This document shows, one piece after another, positions 11,830-23,079 of a stretch of 64,000 bases of DNA (position 1 is the first letter of the stretch; each line of letters begins with the position of its first letter). The notes beneath the pieces are model-generated. The model was not told the origin of the DNA and did not search any database. It worked only from the letters and a program-made list of their open reading frames with translations. The DNA lies in NCBI GenBank assembly GCA_016617855.1, contig JAECUM010001875.1, positions 62,001 to 126,000 of the forward strand. Reading direction: 5' to 3'. Both the position numbers and the translations under genes were made by a program. The stretch comes from Megalonaias nervosa (lineage: Eukaryota > Mollusca > Bivalvia > Unionida > Unionidae).

Positions 11830-12745
11830 AAATAAAACAAAACATGATTTTCAGAAGAAAAAGAGTTCTTGACCACTCTGATATATGCCACTTACATGTA
11901 GTATGTATAAACACTAAACAGTCCTGCTAGGAGTTCATGTGAAACTATCCTTGGGACAGTTTATGTACAGAGGTAATTAAAACTCAAGATGGTCAAACAA
12001 CCATCATTTCACAAATTACTTGATTGGCTGACAATAGTTTGGTGATGTATTAGGTCCTTTGAAGGCTGCTGTGGGGGAGACCATCACACTAATTTGCATA
12101 GTACACAAAGTAGAACAATGCAATTCATCTGATGTTAGTTAAATGTTAAAGAACAAAAGTTATTACACATCACGCCTTGAAAGAAAATGTTTAAGCCATC
12201 TTTATTTAAGATTACAGGCAAGTTCATAAACAGCTGCACCTTTTCTTTTCATATATAAACTGTAAACTTAGATTATTTCAATAGTTGAAACAAGTGTGCA
12301 AGTGTGATTCATTTTTGAAGTCAAAATGCTGAAACAATTGTGACTCAGGAAAGGATGAGCCATCAGTGAAGTGAGCAATGCCTAGCATAGGGGTTGGCAA
12401 CCTACAGCACACATGCCACAAGGTGGCACATCAGGAGATTTTGTGTGGCATGTGAAGGGCTGCCAAAAATCTCGATTTAACTGTTACTCTCTTACTGGTG
12501 GCACGTACTTGTTCATTTTGTAATTAATCCAGAAAAATGGCACGCTATGTAAAATAGGCTGCCGACCCCTGGCCTAGCAAAACAAAATTTCAGAACTCCA
12601 GGTTGATGGTGTTTGACTTTATGAAGCACAGCATGGGGGGGGGGGCTCATTTCATTATTTGCACATATGCGAACACCATATCAGTATTAGTCATTCTGGA
12701 GTGTACAACATCTGTCACCACAGCAGCAGCACCTGTAACATCAGG
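11830..12745 (+). repeat. Dispersed repeat, copy 1 (interrupted by a hAT MITE)
   Basis: This ~0.75-kb segment (MITE excluded) aligns in order with 42719-43435. Shared landmarks include 'aaacaaccatcatttca', 'gctgtggg..ag.cca', 'ctaatttgcata', 'gccatcagtgaagtgagcaa' and 'cattctgNagtgtacaa'. The family is unknown and no coding frame is conserved. Confidence 0.72.
12388..12571. mobile_element. hAT-type MITE with 8-bp target duplication
   Basis: The ends TAGGGGTTGGCAACCT and AGGCTGCCGACCCCTG are inverted repeats (reverse complement of the second: CAGGGGTCGGCAGCCT), a classic hAT terminus. Exact 8-bp direct repeats GCCTAGCA flank it at 12380-12387 and 12572-12579. At 184 bp with no coding capacity it is non-autonomous. 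The paralogous segment at ~43285 lacks it. Confidence 0.92.
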
Positions 12746-13561
12746 ACAAGCCAAAACAAAATTGACATGCTGAATGGAACATCTAACAACATTGACAATG
12801 TCAATGAAATAATAAGCCAGGATTGGGGCAACTGCAGTTTCTAATCCTTGAGGAGAAAAATAAATATTAATGGAGATTTTCAATTAAAGAAGTATATTTT
12901 TACTTATAAAGAAACAAGCTGACCATAATTCAACTAAAATGATTTGTGGAAAAGCATGGAATACAAATACCAAGCCATATTTGAAAAGCTGACATACTTG
13001 TTTTATTTGGACCCATAATTGAGAGTTAAAGAATGATAGAAAATTGCCATCCATGCATCAGTTAAAACAAATTTCACAACAGTGTAGATTGCAAATACCA
13101 GGCCATATGTGAAAAGCCAACATACTTGAATTATTGGAATTTCAAAATTAACCACCAACAATTATGCATCAATTCTGAACCTGATCAATTAAAACCGCAA
13201 GCAAATGCAACAGTGCAACTACTGAAACAATTTGCATGTGAGTGTAATATACGAATACCAATAGGTACTGACATACTTGCATTAATAGGCATTACCAATG
13301 AGGATAAACAAAACTGTTGCAATATTGCATATGCCACTGCTATTTAGACTGCTGAGTATGTTAGTAAACAAAAATGTCATCATATTTGCATGTCTTAGTA
13401 TTTGAGGGTGTTGAAAAAGTGCAGCAGTTACAAGCGTTGGAATTAAAGTTTCATAAATGCATTCATGATTTTGAAAATCATGTGACAATTATTCTGTAAA
13501 CATACAAACCAGGTCAAGATGCTCAACAATTAACAAATATGACTCCCTGAAAACCATATCA
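12746..13561. other. Intronic sequence, possible left part of the Polinton
   Basis: A phrase '(g)ccatatNtgaaaagcNNacatacttg' occurs twice (about 12973 and 13103). A 73-codon plus frame at 13126-13347 lies just upstream of the PolB remnant in the same orientation and could belong to it, but I cannot assign it. Confidence 0.4.
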
Positions 13562-15690
13562 GTGTTACAACACTCTGGTACCACAGGAGTTAAAGTGGAT
13601 ATTGTTCTCAAAGTGCATTTAATCATGCCACTTAATCACAAGTCACTGGACAAGTATGGATTTAAAATCACAACACCATGGATTCACAATGGTGCTCATA
13701 CAATCCTCAACTATGATGACACCATAACCGTTAATAATCAAATCAACAAAGCAAATTAAAAGATCCTTAACACACTGGAAAAATACACCAACACAGGAAC
13801 TTTAGATTGATGTGAACAAGTTGAAGTGAATATTTCTTCATATCAACCTTTTCACGGATTGTGTTATATTTAAATGTCAAAGTGAAAACTGTAAAGAAAT
13901 AATGATAACAGATGTTTTGAATGGGTGATTTTGTTGATGTTACATCTGGCTAGTTATAATAAAGATCAAACTAGAGAATCCCAGCAATACTTGGTTGAAC
14001 TAAGTTTGATAAAACTGAATTTCCTGTACAGGTTGCTGATATTGGCAAGTTTAAACGACTCAGTCTTGAAACTGCTGCTAATGTATTTCTTTGGAACAAA
14101 GGCCTGCAATCAACCTGATTATATCCACATAGACACAAGCACTTTACTCTTGATTTATTATTAGTACTGGATTCAGAGTCAAGGTGTCATTATGTGTGGA
14201 TCAAAAATTTCCCAAGAATGGTATACTACCATAGTAATTACACAGGCAAAACAATTTCATGGAGACATTGCATGCAAGTATTTAACACCCAACAACTGCT
14301 TGATGACCATGACTTTTATGGCATGGAATTAGTGAACAACCAAAGTGTATGATTATGCTTGAACATGGCAAAAAAATTTTAAATTTACAGTGGTACAATG
14401 AAAAATGAAAGTACCCTATATCATCTATGCGGACTCTGAATGTCTTAATGTTCCAGTGAACAACCAGGACCTAACAAATGCAACAACTAAAATAAATACA
14501 AACACAATTTGCTGAACAAGTTACCATGTAGATTTTGTTACACTGCTGTCAGATATGATGGGCAAACTGAGCCACCAATATTGTATTTTGACAATGACTC
14601 AGCTGAGGTGTTTATTAAATGACTTAAGTTACAGCAAAATGGATTTGACAACTTCTCTTGTTACCCATTGATATGATTATCACTAGTGATGATATAAATG
14701 AGTTTTATATGGCCACTCATTGTTCGATCTGTGATTTTCATTTCGATGGAATAAAAAAAGTGCAAGCAAAGTTCGTGATCACTGTCATATAATTTGTGTG
14801 TGTAGAGGAGCTGCAAACAGCACATGCAATTTGCGGTTATGAATGACAAAATTCCTCCATTACTTCATATGCTGTGTGGGTATGATGGACACTTAATAAT
14901 GCAAACAGTTGCATCAGCATCAAAGGTACTGATGACTGTTATTTCAAATAATATGGAAAAATACATTACATTTAAACTGAGGCACTTAAAATTCATTGAT
15001 TTGTTACACTTTTTGAATTCATCATTGGACAAACCAGTGAGCAATTTAGTGGCACAAAAATTCTAAATCAGTATTGTACCATTAAAACTGACTTATAAAA
15101 GTTGTTTACCCATAAGAGTATGAGTGATTGGAACAATTATGACGAAACTCAATTACCATGCATTGAAACATTCTAGTCACTGCAGTCACATGAAGGTATT
15201 CAGAAAAAGATTATGAACATGCTAAGAAAGTCTGGTCTGCATTTGACTGCAAAACCATGGATGACTATCATGATCTGTATTTGTGCACTGATGTGCTATT
15301 AATTGCTAATGTTTGAAAAATTTTGTGACACTGCTATGGATGTGTACAAGTTAGACCCTGCACATTACTTACCATCACCAGGAATGACTTGGGATGCACT
15401 GCTATCAAAATCCAAAATAGATTTGCAATTGCTGACTGATACTGACATGCATCATTTATCAAGCACTCACTTGGTGGTGGAATATCAATTGCAAGTTATT
15501 GACATGCATGACAAACAAATCAAGCATGAATGGGTATGACTCCTCTACTCCAAACAGTTACATCATGCATCTTGGTGTCAATAATCTCTGCAACAGGCAA
15601 TGAAACCATCACCTGTTTCTGAGTAACAGTGTCAGTCTTTTATCAAATTGCACCAGTTGGTCTTAATTTGATTTCGCATGTGATTTCATT
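13562..15690 (+). pseudogene. Polinton protein-primed DNA polymerase B, broken
   Basis: The product would copy the Polinton genome from a protein primer. Pieces appear in family order across several frames: a region resembling the N-terminal part (13562-13860); an H-x-x-W-I-K-N-F-x-R-M-V stretch near 14195; PYIIYADSEC at ~14414, matching the exonuclease motif I position; CGYDGHLIMQ at ~14873, matching the GYDsHLIm block; FIDLLHFLNSSLDKPVSNL at ~14991; KLDPAHYLPSPGMTWDALL at ~15349; and YDSSTPNSYIMHLGVNN at ~15533, where the usual motif-A aspartate block has decayed. In-frame stops separate most pieces. The palm C-terminus (DTD motif) is absent. Confidence 0.85.
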
Positions 15691-15714
15691 ATTTAGCACA
15701 TGTATAACTGATGG

Positions 15715-16340
15715 AAATCAATGTACCCATTCATGCAACTGCTCTGCAATCTGAGACTGGTCACTCTGAGGTCACATTATTAATTCTTATGCATACTGAT
15801 GTTCGAAAAACCGTTCAACAAGTGTGCGATTAAATCATTCCATCAGTCATATTGTATATTAACATGTCCAACATGAACAAAAACTTGCTGTTTTTCTAAT
15901 AATGCAGCAACAGATCCAATAAATTCTTTATCTGAACTGACTTGTAATAATCATGGCCGTGTTAAAAGCAAACAATTATAGGCATATTTAAGTATATTAG
16001 CATCACTTCCAGAATCTTTTAATGTCAGGAACTCCACTTCTTTGTATCTGTTTGCGACATCTACAATAGTTTATGAGTACTTGTATAATTGTCCATGACC
16101 TTGTAGATCACGTACATGATCTAGCAGAAGAAATAAGAGAATGACTTCATGAACCTCACTTGATAATTGTATATCAAACCAACCACATGAAAATTTTCTT
16201 GGCAATGGTAGGTAAATTTGCAACAATGCTTGTTTAGCTAACTATTCTCAAGCAGCGCATGAGTGAATTTGCCACTCATGCCAATTTTTCAACAATGGGT
16301 TCATCTCTCCAATAACCGTGAGGATTGTAATACATTTTTT
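15715..16340 (-). pseudogene. Polinton retroviral-type integrase, broken
   Basis: Minus-strand fragments in order: LQIYLPLPRKF (~16225-16190), TIVDVANRYKEVEFLTLKDS (~16065-16005), a VSSDKEFIGSVAALLEK segment where the second acidic position (D) and 'EFIG' are visible, and FNRTLVERFFEHQYA (~15833-15788), the block carrying the third catalytic E. The order matches the Polinton integrase core. Stops and at least one frame change interrupt it. It faces the polymerase tail to tail. It once catalysed element insertion and cannot do so now. Confidence 0.82.
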
Positions 16341-16399
16341 ATTTATTTCCACTCAGACACCAACATAATTTATCTTTAATGGCAACTAAATGCAACCTT

Positions 16400-16690
16400 G
16401 GCCTTCATATCCCCTTTGATGATTCATCTTGTGATTCTTTCTTCTAGTGAAGCAGAGGTTCATACAATTGCCTTAAAGTCATGAATGAGATCTAAACTGG
16501 CATGCTGACATACACAGTTATTGTTTGATGTATTATAAACAAGGTCCTTTGGGTAACATGCAGCATTAATACAATTAATAGGTGCTGCACCAGGTTTTAG
16601 TTGATTCTTAGAATCAAGCAGTGTTTCAAGCCCACAGTAATTGAATCCAGCTAGGTTTTTAACCAGGATACTTACCCCATGATGTTCCTG
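16400..16690 (-). pseudogene. Polinton PLA2-like domain protein, broken
   Basis: Minus-strand frame with AGFNYCGLETLLDSKNQ followed by KPGAAPINCINAACYPKDL. This resembles the N-Y-C-G-P calcium-loop and D-x-A-C-x-x-H-D-x-x-Y active-site layout of the phospholipase A2-like domain in some Polinton and parvovirus capsid-entry proteins. The catalytic His-Asp pair is not preserved (Pro-Lys-Asp in its place). A downstream stretch (ASLEERITR...KGDMKAKVAF) continues the similarity after a stop. The assignment rests on pattern memory only. Confidence 0.5.
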
Positions 16691-17039
16691 GTAATTTTGT
16701 TAATGTAGCAATGCCATCAACACCAACTTTTTTTGAAATCCAAGTTTACATCTACTGATGGAACTGGAAGTTCCTATGAACATAATCTTCTTTGTTCCAC
16801 ACTGAACACAAGTTCAGTAATCGTATTTTTATCATTACGTGTCTGAACTCAAGGTGAATTTGGAGTACATACAATATAAAGACATAAACTGCATTACATA
16901 CAACTGTGTTGATAAATAACAACTGTTTTATTCAATAGCCTCACAAAAAATTCAAATACATTGATTACTCTGCACAAGCAGCACCTAAACCACCCAAGCA
17001 TAATTCTGATGGAACCAGTTCAATATTTCCAAACTCAGT
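16691..17039 (-). other. Possible further Polinton coding remnant
   Basis: The minus strand contains disrupted frames, including 'TEFGNIELVPSELCLGGLGA', directly upstream of the PLA2-like remnant. I do not recognise the protein. Position suggests it belonged to the same element. Confidence 0.35.
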
Positions 17040-17560
17040 TTGCGCATTAATCATTGTGTTAATAATGCTTGGACTTCCATTTAAACAGGGATATTGATCC
17101 CTACCAGCTGCTGAGTATGTAAGTGGTAAATCCAATAAAAATCTCTATCTTTCCAATTAAAATTGCTACTTAGTCTCTACTATACACTTAGGTAGGCATC
17201 TAAAGGTTATTAAAACATGATACAATTGAGTCAGAGTAGTCTCTACTATACACTTAGGTAGGCATCTAAAGGTTATTAAAACATTGTACAATTGAGTCAG
17301 AGTAGTCTCTACTATACACTACGTCAGGTATCTAAAGGTTATTAAAACATTGTACAATTGAGTCAGAGAACAGTACTTAAAACCATGTATATACCAAAAA
17401 ATAGAGAGTTTTGTATCAGATTTCTGTTATCTCACAATGAATACAGTTTTTATTGTGTTCAGATAGGTTAAAGTTTACAGACATTTAGGTAGTACCAAAT
17501 GCTTTGCTTGTTAGTGTTTTGAAACCAGAATGTCCAGTTTTCCCTTTTTGTTATTAGAAA
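17040..17560 (+). repeat. Direct repeat copy 1 (partner 18450-18720)
   Basis: Two long blocks, 'ggtaaatccaataaaaatctctatctttccaatta' and 'gtgttcagataggttaaagt...aaatgctttNcttgttagtgtttt', occur here and again at 18450-18720 in the same order. In this copy they are pushed apart by the 66-bp triplet at 17172-17369. Confidence 0.82.
17172..17369 (+). repeat. Three tandem 66-bp units
   Basis: Units begin AGTCTCTACTATACACTTAG at 17172 and 17238; the third at 17304 has diverged slightly after the first 17 bases. All carry 'catctaaaggttattaaaacat' and end 'caattgagtcagag'. Units 2 and 3 share 'cattgtacaattg', whereas unit 1 has 'catgatacaattg'. Confidence 0.93.
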
Positions 17561-18449
17561 GTGATAACTTAAAGGACATGGAGGTGTACCCTCTCATCTA
17601 CTGGGTGGATCTAGTCACCCCATGTCCTTGACCAGTTTTGTTACTATTGTAACTCATCAGAGGGACCTGATCTGGTTGAGTCATTTATTCAACTAATAAC
17701 TTCATCTTGTCAGTGAGAAGTTTATATACCCCTTTGTTGCTAGTGTTACAGTGCAGCCAGTATTGCTCAATGTTAGGTCATTTTATTGAAATTTGTATTG
17801 ATGAGACCTATTATTGCAGCATCCAAGTTTCAAATGATACCATTGTCTTATAGCTGGGATTTGGCCAATATGGTGGATAAAACATAATTATAGAAAACTG
17901 TTATAAATAGTGGAATAAAAAAAGAAATAACTAGAAAACTCTTGAATTTTTATTTAGATTACAAATGCTTTGTTTTCTATATTTTAGATAAACAAAGTTT
18001 TTGTAATGCTAAGCATAAGACTGCACAAGAGATTTTTACTTAGTGTTTGGAATATTATACACAGTCAAATATAATTGGGTTCGGTAACAAATTCTATCCA
18101 CATCTCCAATAATTCTAATTTTAGGTCCAATAGAAGGCATCAACTGAACTGTGATATATCTTACATTTCTAGAGATCTTCCTTTTCTACATTTTATTTTA
18201 GATTTAGATTTTATTACATTTGTTTTGTTTAAATATTGTTGCTGCACATACCACTCACTGATATTCATTTTGATGTGTAGCAGTCGTAATGCAAACGGAC
18301 CACGTCATGGTTTATGACATAATCAGTAAAATGCAAGGGCAGTCATGGGATGAAAATGTTTCCCCAAAAGAATGAAATTCACTTCCAGCAATTGACTATG
18401 GGGCCAGAACATTTAAGTTCTCAGGGGAGGAAATATAATAAATTACGTT

Positions 18450-18720
18450 AAAAATGCCTGGACTCCCATTTACACAGAGATGTTGATCCTTACCAGCTGT
18501 ATAGTATGTAATTGGTAAATCCAATAAAAATCTCTATCTTTCCAATTAATAGTGCTATGGGAGAGCTTTGTATCAGATTAGAAGATTTATATTATTTGAC
18601 AAAGAATACAGTTTTATTGTGTTCAGATAGGTTAAAGTGTAGAGACACTAAGATAGTAGCAAATGCTTTCCTTGTTAGTGTTTTGCAACTGGAATGTCCA
18701 GTTTTTTCTTTTTGTTAGTG
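18450..18720 (+). repeat. Direct repeat copy 2
   Basis: Partner of 17040-17560 but lacking the 66-bp triplet, so it shows the ancestral, uninterrupted arrangement. Confidence 0.8.
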
Positions 18721-18884
18721 TTCACATCTCTTTTAATCACTGTAGTTGTGGAGGAGTTCAACAGAAGTGCTGATGCACTTCCATAGAGACTGATCAGGCT
18801 CTCTGTGGTTTTAGAATCTGTCTTTGGTGTTTAAGATTAGATTTATCGGTAAATATAAGCAATAGATTCTGACAGTCATGAGTT

Positions 18885-19250
18885 GTGTTGGATCAGCAGA
18901 TAGTGGATGTTAACATTGATAGTAAGTTTGTCTCACTTGTTGATAGATATCCACTTCAAAATGGTGTTTTCAGACCCTTTTATATACTGAAATATAATCT
19001 TGATAAAGATCAAATAGAAATTGGCTGTTGGGACCACCCTGATGTAACACTACTATCTCAAGGCCAACTTGGTGTTATAGTATTAACATGTTTTATATGC
19101 CTGGTCGTTGACTGCACCACTGAAACAGTTGTTCAATCTGTATTAAAAAATCAATCAATCTGTATTCAAACTCACTCAGGGATTGTTTCTACAATGATGA
19201 AGTGGAATTTACTGCTGTATCCACCCCCATCTTTTTCAATGAATATGTGA
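18885..19250 (+). other. Unrecognised 121-codon open frame
   Basis: A plus-strand frame beginning MLDQQIVDVNIDSKFVS, with a mid-region rich in aromatic and acidic residues (YILKYNLDKDQIEIGCWDHP). It is longer than most chance frames in such AT-rich DNA, and a related frame seems to continue past the stop. I see no signal peptide, domain or splice sites I trust. It could be a decayed capsid or accessory frame of a mobile element or simply chance. Confidence 0.3.
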
Positions 19251-19410
19251 AACCAATATTAACTCAAATGAGAAAAACATCTTGACTGTTATTCAACAAG
19301 GGATAACTTGCTTGGGTAATACTTATTTGCTGAAAATAAGAATATTTAATACACCAGGCACAAGTGCTGCCAGTATACTTTTTAATGACCATAATTGCTA
19401 GGCCCCAAGA

Positions 19411-19511
19411 ATGTTGTTGTTGTTGTTGTTGTTATAGGGTTTAACACCATTTTTCAGCACAAGATAGGCTATACATGGTGGCCAGTGGTGGAGGAAGAAC
19501 CCTGGACCCAA
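19411..19511 (-). mobile_element. SINE family A, 3' fragment
   Basis: A (TTG)n run at ~19412-19432 is followed by 'ttatagggtttaacaccatttttcagcacaagataggctatacatggtggccag'-like sequence, the reverse complement of the family-A 3' end with its (CAA)n tail. The tRNA head is missing, so it is 5'-truncated. Confidence 0.7.
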
Positions 19512-19570
19512 GAATGTAGAATGGTTGAAAGCTTGAATATTCTTCAGGCAGAGATTTTATACGACTGCAT

Positions 19571-19812
19571 GACTGGGTGTCTGCGTGGTCTAAAGCACTT
19601 GCCTTTATCAATTACTACCATGTCACCTCTGTTCATGTTGGTTTGAGTCTCACATTAGGCTAATGTAGATATGTAAGAAAGTTTCAAATAGCTTCCCATT
19701 GGTCAGTAGTTCTTATGGAGTTTTCCAGGTTCTTCTTCCACCAAGTGATACTGCCTACCATATATAGCTAATCTTGCACTGAGAAATGGCATTAAACCAC
19801 AAAAACAACGAC
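19571..19812 (+). mobile_element. SINE family A, full-length copy
   Basis: The plus strand has an A-box region 'gcgtggtctaaagcac', B box 'ttggtttgagtctca', body 'aatgtagatatgtaagaaagtttcaaatagcttcc', and the 3' end 'gagaaatggcattaaaccacaaaaacaac'. It is oriented opposite to the fragment at 19411-19511, forming an inverted pair. Confidence 0.75.
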
Positions 19813-21348
19813 AGCTGTCCCAGTAAAAAAGGTAATTGGTTGGAAGTACGTGTGTGTTGCACATGGATGTGATCAGTCTGAACAGGGTCTGCCTGTTGTG
19901 CATTTTGTACTAAGTGATTACATTTATTACCGTAATAGAACTATGATAGACACTCAATGTTACAGATATGAAAAATAAATGAAGTGGAACAACAACTGCA
20001 AAGTGAAATTCCCAACAGAACCATGCTGATCATGATGTATAAATGTATGTGACCGTATATGCTATTTGCAGGCTTTCTGCAGCAACAACTGTTGGTCTTG
20101 TGTCTGGAATCACAGCAACAAGAACAATCTTGGGCACACCAATTGGAATTATTGTTTTGGGCTATCAGTGGCTACTGAGGATAAAATAAATAGCATGGAC
20201 AAATTTGAAACTGTTGGTGGAAATGAAAAGTCACTGACAACTCTGAGCACAGATAAGGAATCATGTGACTGCAGATTTACAGACAATAAAAACTGAATAA
20301 TTTCCCTTCAACAAAAGAAAATATCAATACCAAACACCAAAAATATTATGGCAATATACTGACTTATACATGCTAGTGATCAACTAGCTGCCTGCTGATT
20401 TTTACTTTGTGATTTTTACTTCGGAAAAATCACTTATGTAAACCACAATAATTAGCCTTTTTGGTTGCTTTTTCTTCTTGCTGTTGTCTGGCAACCATTT
20501 ATTCTTTTTATTACCATATGGTGCATAAGCTGTGACCTACAGCAATGCCCAATATGACAAACTCTTATTTATCACACTAATGAAGTAGTATAATTTACAT
20601 TTCTTACAGAATAATGTTTATAACAGTGTTCAATTGATCAATTGAAAAGAGCTCACCTGACACATGACTGTCACTGCTTGCTCTTAAGGAGGTATACTTT
20701 ACATGCCTTTTAACTTTTTTTTTTTATTTAACCCCTTTTATGTGATTTGATACAAAGGGCATAATTAACATGATTACAAAAAAGTCTGCTTTTAAACGAG
20801 TGTAACAATATAAGAAATACTCCTGCAAGGCAAAGATCAAAACATGATCAGCACTTAATTAGGATCTCACAGAAATGCTCTGACATAGTTTTAACGTAGA
20901 CTGACATTTTCCATATCTGAATACAAGAGGGTATATTGCATTTGTGATGATTACAGTGAAACTGAGTTGAAAGATAGAACTAAAACACAAATTTCAAGTT
21001 TATTTCTTAAACTGTTGCCATCAGTTAGCATTAGTAACATTTTTTCATTGATCAAAATTTTGTCAAGCATTGTAATCTACAGTGTACTGAGAATGTTGTT
21101 TGGAAAGAAATGTCAGTAAAATGTACTACTTATTAAAAGTTGAAAATTTCATAATGCTGATTCAAATTTTCCAGGTACTAACCTACATTTTTGATGATAA
21201 AATGTTATCAAAGTTTCATTTACCAATTTAGATAGTGTTTCCTTCATGTTCAACAAATAGGGGCCATTTTTGGGGTATTTTAGAATTTAAAAAATGGGAA
21301 TCATAACAGACCCCACATTACAAGCAGACTCATGAGTTATCAAATGGA
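19813..21348. other. Intronic sequence without assignable content
   Basis: A plus frame at ~20067-20175 follows an acceptor-like TATTTGCAG and reads LSAATTVGLVSGITATRTIL before a stop. It is hydrophobic and could be an old coding fragment, but I cannot name it. Nothing else is notable. Confidence 0.4.
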
Positions 21349-21592
21349 TTGTTGTTGTTGTTATAGGGTTTAAGGCCATTTTTCAGCACAGGATAGGCTA
21401 TACATGGCGGTCAGTATAAATAGTGGAGAAAGAACCTGAGAAAACCCCGGAAAGAACCACCGACCCACATGAAGCTATTGGCAAGCTTTCTCACATACCC
21501 ACATTGGCCGAGCCAGAGACTCGAACTCATGCAGACAGAGGTGAGATGGCAGCAATCTGTAATGATGAGTGCTTTAGACCACTCGGGGCCCC
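21349..21592 (-). mobile_element. SINE family A, full-length copy
   Basis: This is the cleanest copy. The minus strand opens GGGGCCCCGAGTGGTCTAAA (tRNA-like A-box region) with B box GAGTTCGAGTCTC. The body contains 'aatgtgggtatgtgagaaagcttgccaatagcttc' and the 3' end 'gctgaaaaatggccttaaaccctataacaacaac'. The (AAC)n tail is seen as (GTT)n on plus at 21349-21362. Confidence 0.85.
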
Positions 21593-22396
21593 ACTGAGTA
21601 GTATACTGTCACTGGAATATTCCTATTCAACATCAATGCATAATGAAGGATTACATCTCCCATATTTTTGAACCCCAAAAAATGATGGTTAAAGTCAAAG
21701 TGGCATTTTGTCAGTACAATAATAGATTTGTTAAAAGTCTCTTGCCATTCAGAAACCATGTTAATATTAGGTTTAGACCTGGGAAGAATTTAAGTTCAGG
21801 GCAAACTTTTCTCTGGGTAAACTTGATATGATGTCAGAATAAATATATCACTTCTCAAAACAAAACAGTTGTTCAATCTGTATTCACAGTTCATCGCATT
21901 TGCATCTGTGTACTGGACTATACTGGCACAATGATAACAAAAGCCAAAGAGTCATACAAAATTAGCTCCTTAAAGCCTGAAATAATTTGAAACTGACAAA
22001 AAGTTACGAAGTTCTTCTCTATTTCAGTTATGACAAAGTTTATTTTTTAACTGCTGAAAAGAATATACAGTAAGTATAGATTTAATAATTGGTATTATCA
22101 TGACAGTGAAATGTTACTTAAATACCAACAGTGGAAATTTGTACAGGTAATTTGTCTGATGCCTATGAGCATACCACTCCAGGTCTGAACTAATTACCTT
22201 TGCAATGTTTCCTGCAGTTAAAAGGACAAACTGTATCTGCCTGCAAGAAGTAATCTATGTCTACAACAAAATAAATTCGTTGGAAAAAAACATTTTATTC
22301 TCTTTCTACTCAGATAATAACATTTCAAAATACTCTGTATTTGTTAAAGCTATATCCATACCCATCTTTTAATCCCAATATTATTTCTTTATGAGA

Positions 22397-22760
22397 AATC
22401 AGAGAAAAGCAAATTTTGAAGTAAATTATGTTCCTCCAAGAATGCTTACCCAATCACATTCAATTAGGAATATTAGCCAACTACCTTTCGAATCCAGCCC
22501 TATTAAAAGACAAAAATTATCTTTTCCTGTCTATCTCATATAGACAAAAGGCAATAACTCTTGCACATTACCTCCTCTTGCCACCTCCATGTGTCGCTAG
22601 TTTTTAGATGAGAGATATACTAATGAGGATGACTGCATGGCACGATGGTTGGGAGCAGTTTTTAAGTAATGCAATTGGATAAGTATTCTCAGAGAAACAT
22701 AATTTACTTTTAAAAAATTTGCCTTCTCCTTCAAATACATTCTCCAATCACATCAAGTTA
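22397..22760. repeat. DIRS left terminal region with internal inverted and direct repeats
   Basis: 'gcaaattttgaagtaaattatgtt' at ~22403 is inverted relative to 'aacataatttacttttaaaaaatttgc' at ~22697. 'cccaatcacattcaattagga' at ~22449 recurs directly as 'tccaatcacatcaagttagga' at ~22742. Reverse-complemented, the block 22480-22540 ('atagacaggaaaag...ctttt.atagggctggattc') matches 27380-27422. Confidence 0.82.
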
Positions 22761-23079
22761 GGAGAATAAGGAATAGGAGGAGGGAATGCTGAGCATCCAA
22801 CCTCTACCTTGGATATCCTTCTAGAGAATGATGACTGGATTCACCATGCTGTTCTCCTAATTCCATAAGCAACATAGCTTATGGTCACTTTACCTGTGAC
22901 CCTTACATAGGGTTTAGATGACAAGTACTGAAATCTTATTACCAACAAAATTTCATTGGTGAATCCAGCGATGCTGATAGGCTACTACTGCCACCGGACC
23001 CACCAGATTCATGGTTTGCCTCTTTGAAGCTAATCTCTGAGGCAAAAGCTCAAGAAGGTTGTCTCTCTGCAAAACAACC

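Larger units (their letters stand above)
13562..16690. mobile_element. Polinton (Maverick) remnant
   Basis: It combines a protein-primed type-B DNA polymerase on plus, a retroviral-type integrase on minus and a PLA2-like reading frame on minus within about 3 kb. That combination is diagnostic of Polinton/Maverick elements. Typical elements are 15-20 kb, so this is a heavily deleted copy. No long terminal inverted repeats were found at either side. Every gene has stops and frameshifts. Confidence 0.85.

Noticed and set aside
20067..20296. Coding exon after TATTTGCAG with a hydrophobic stretch
   Set aside because: Stops after ~38 codons in that frame, no matching donor or partner exon, and no family recognised.
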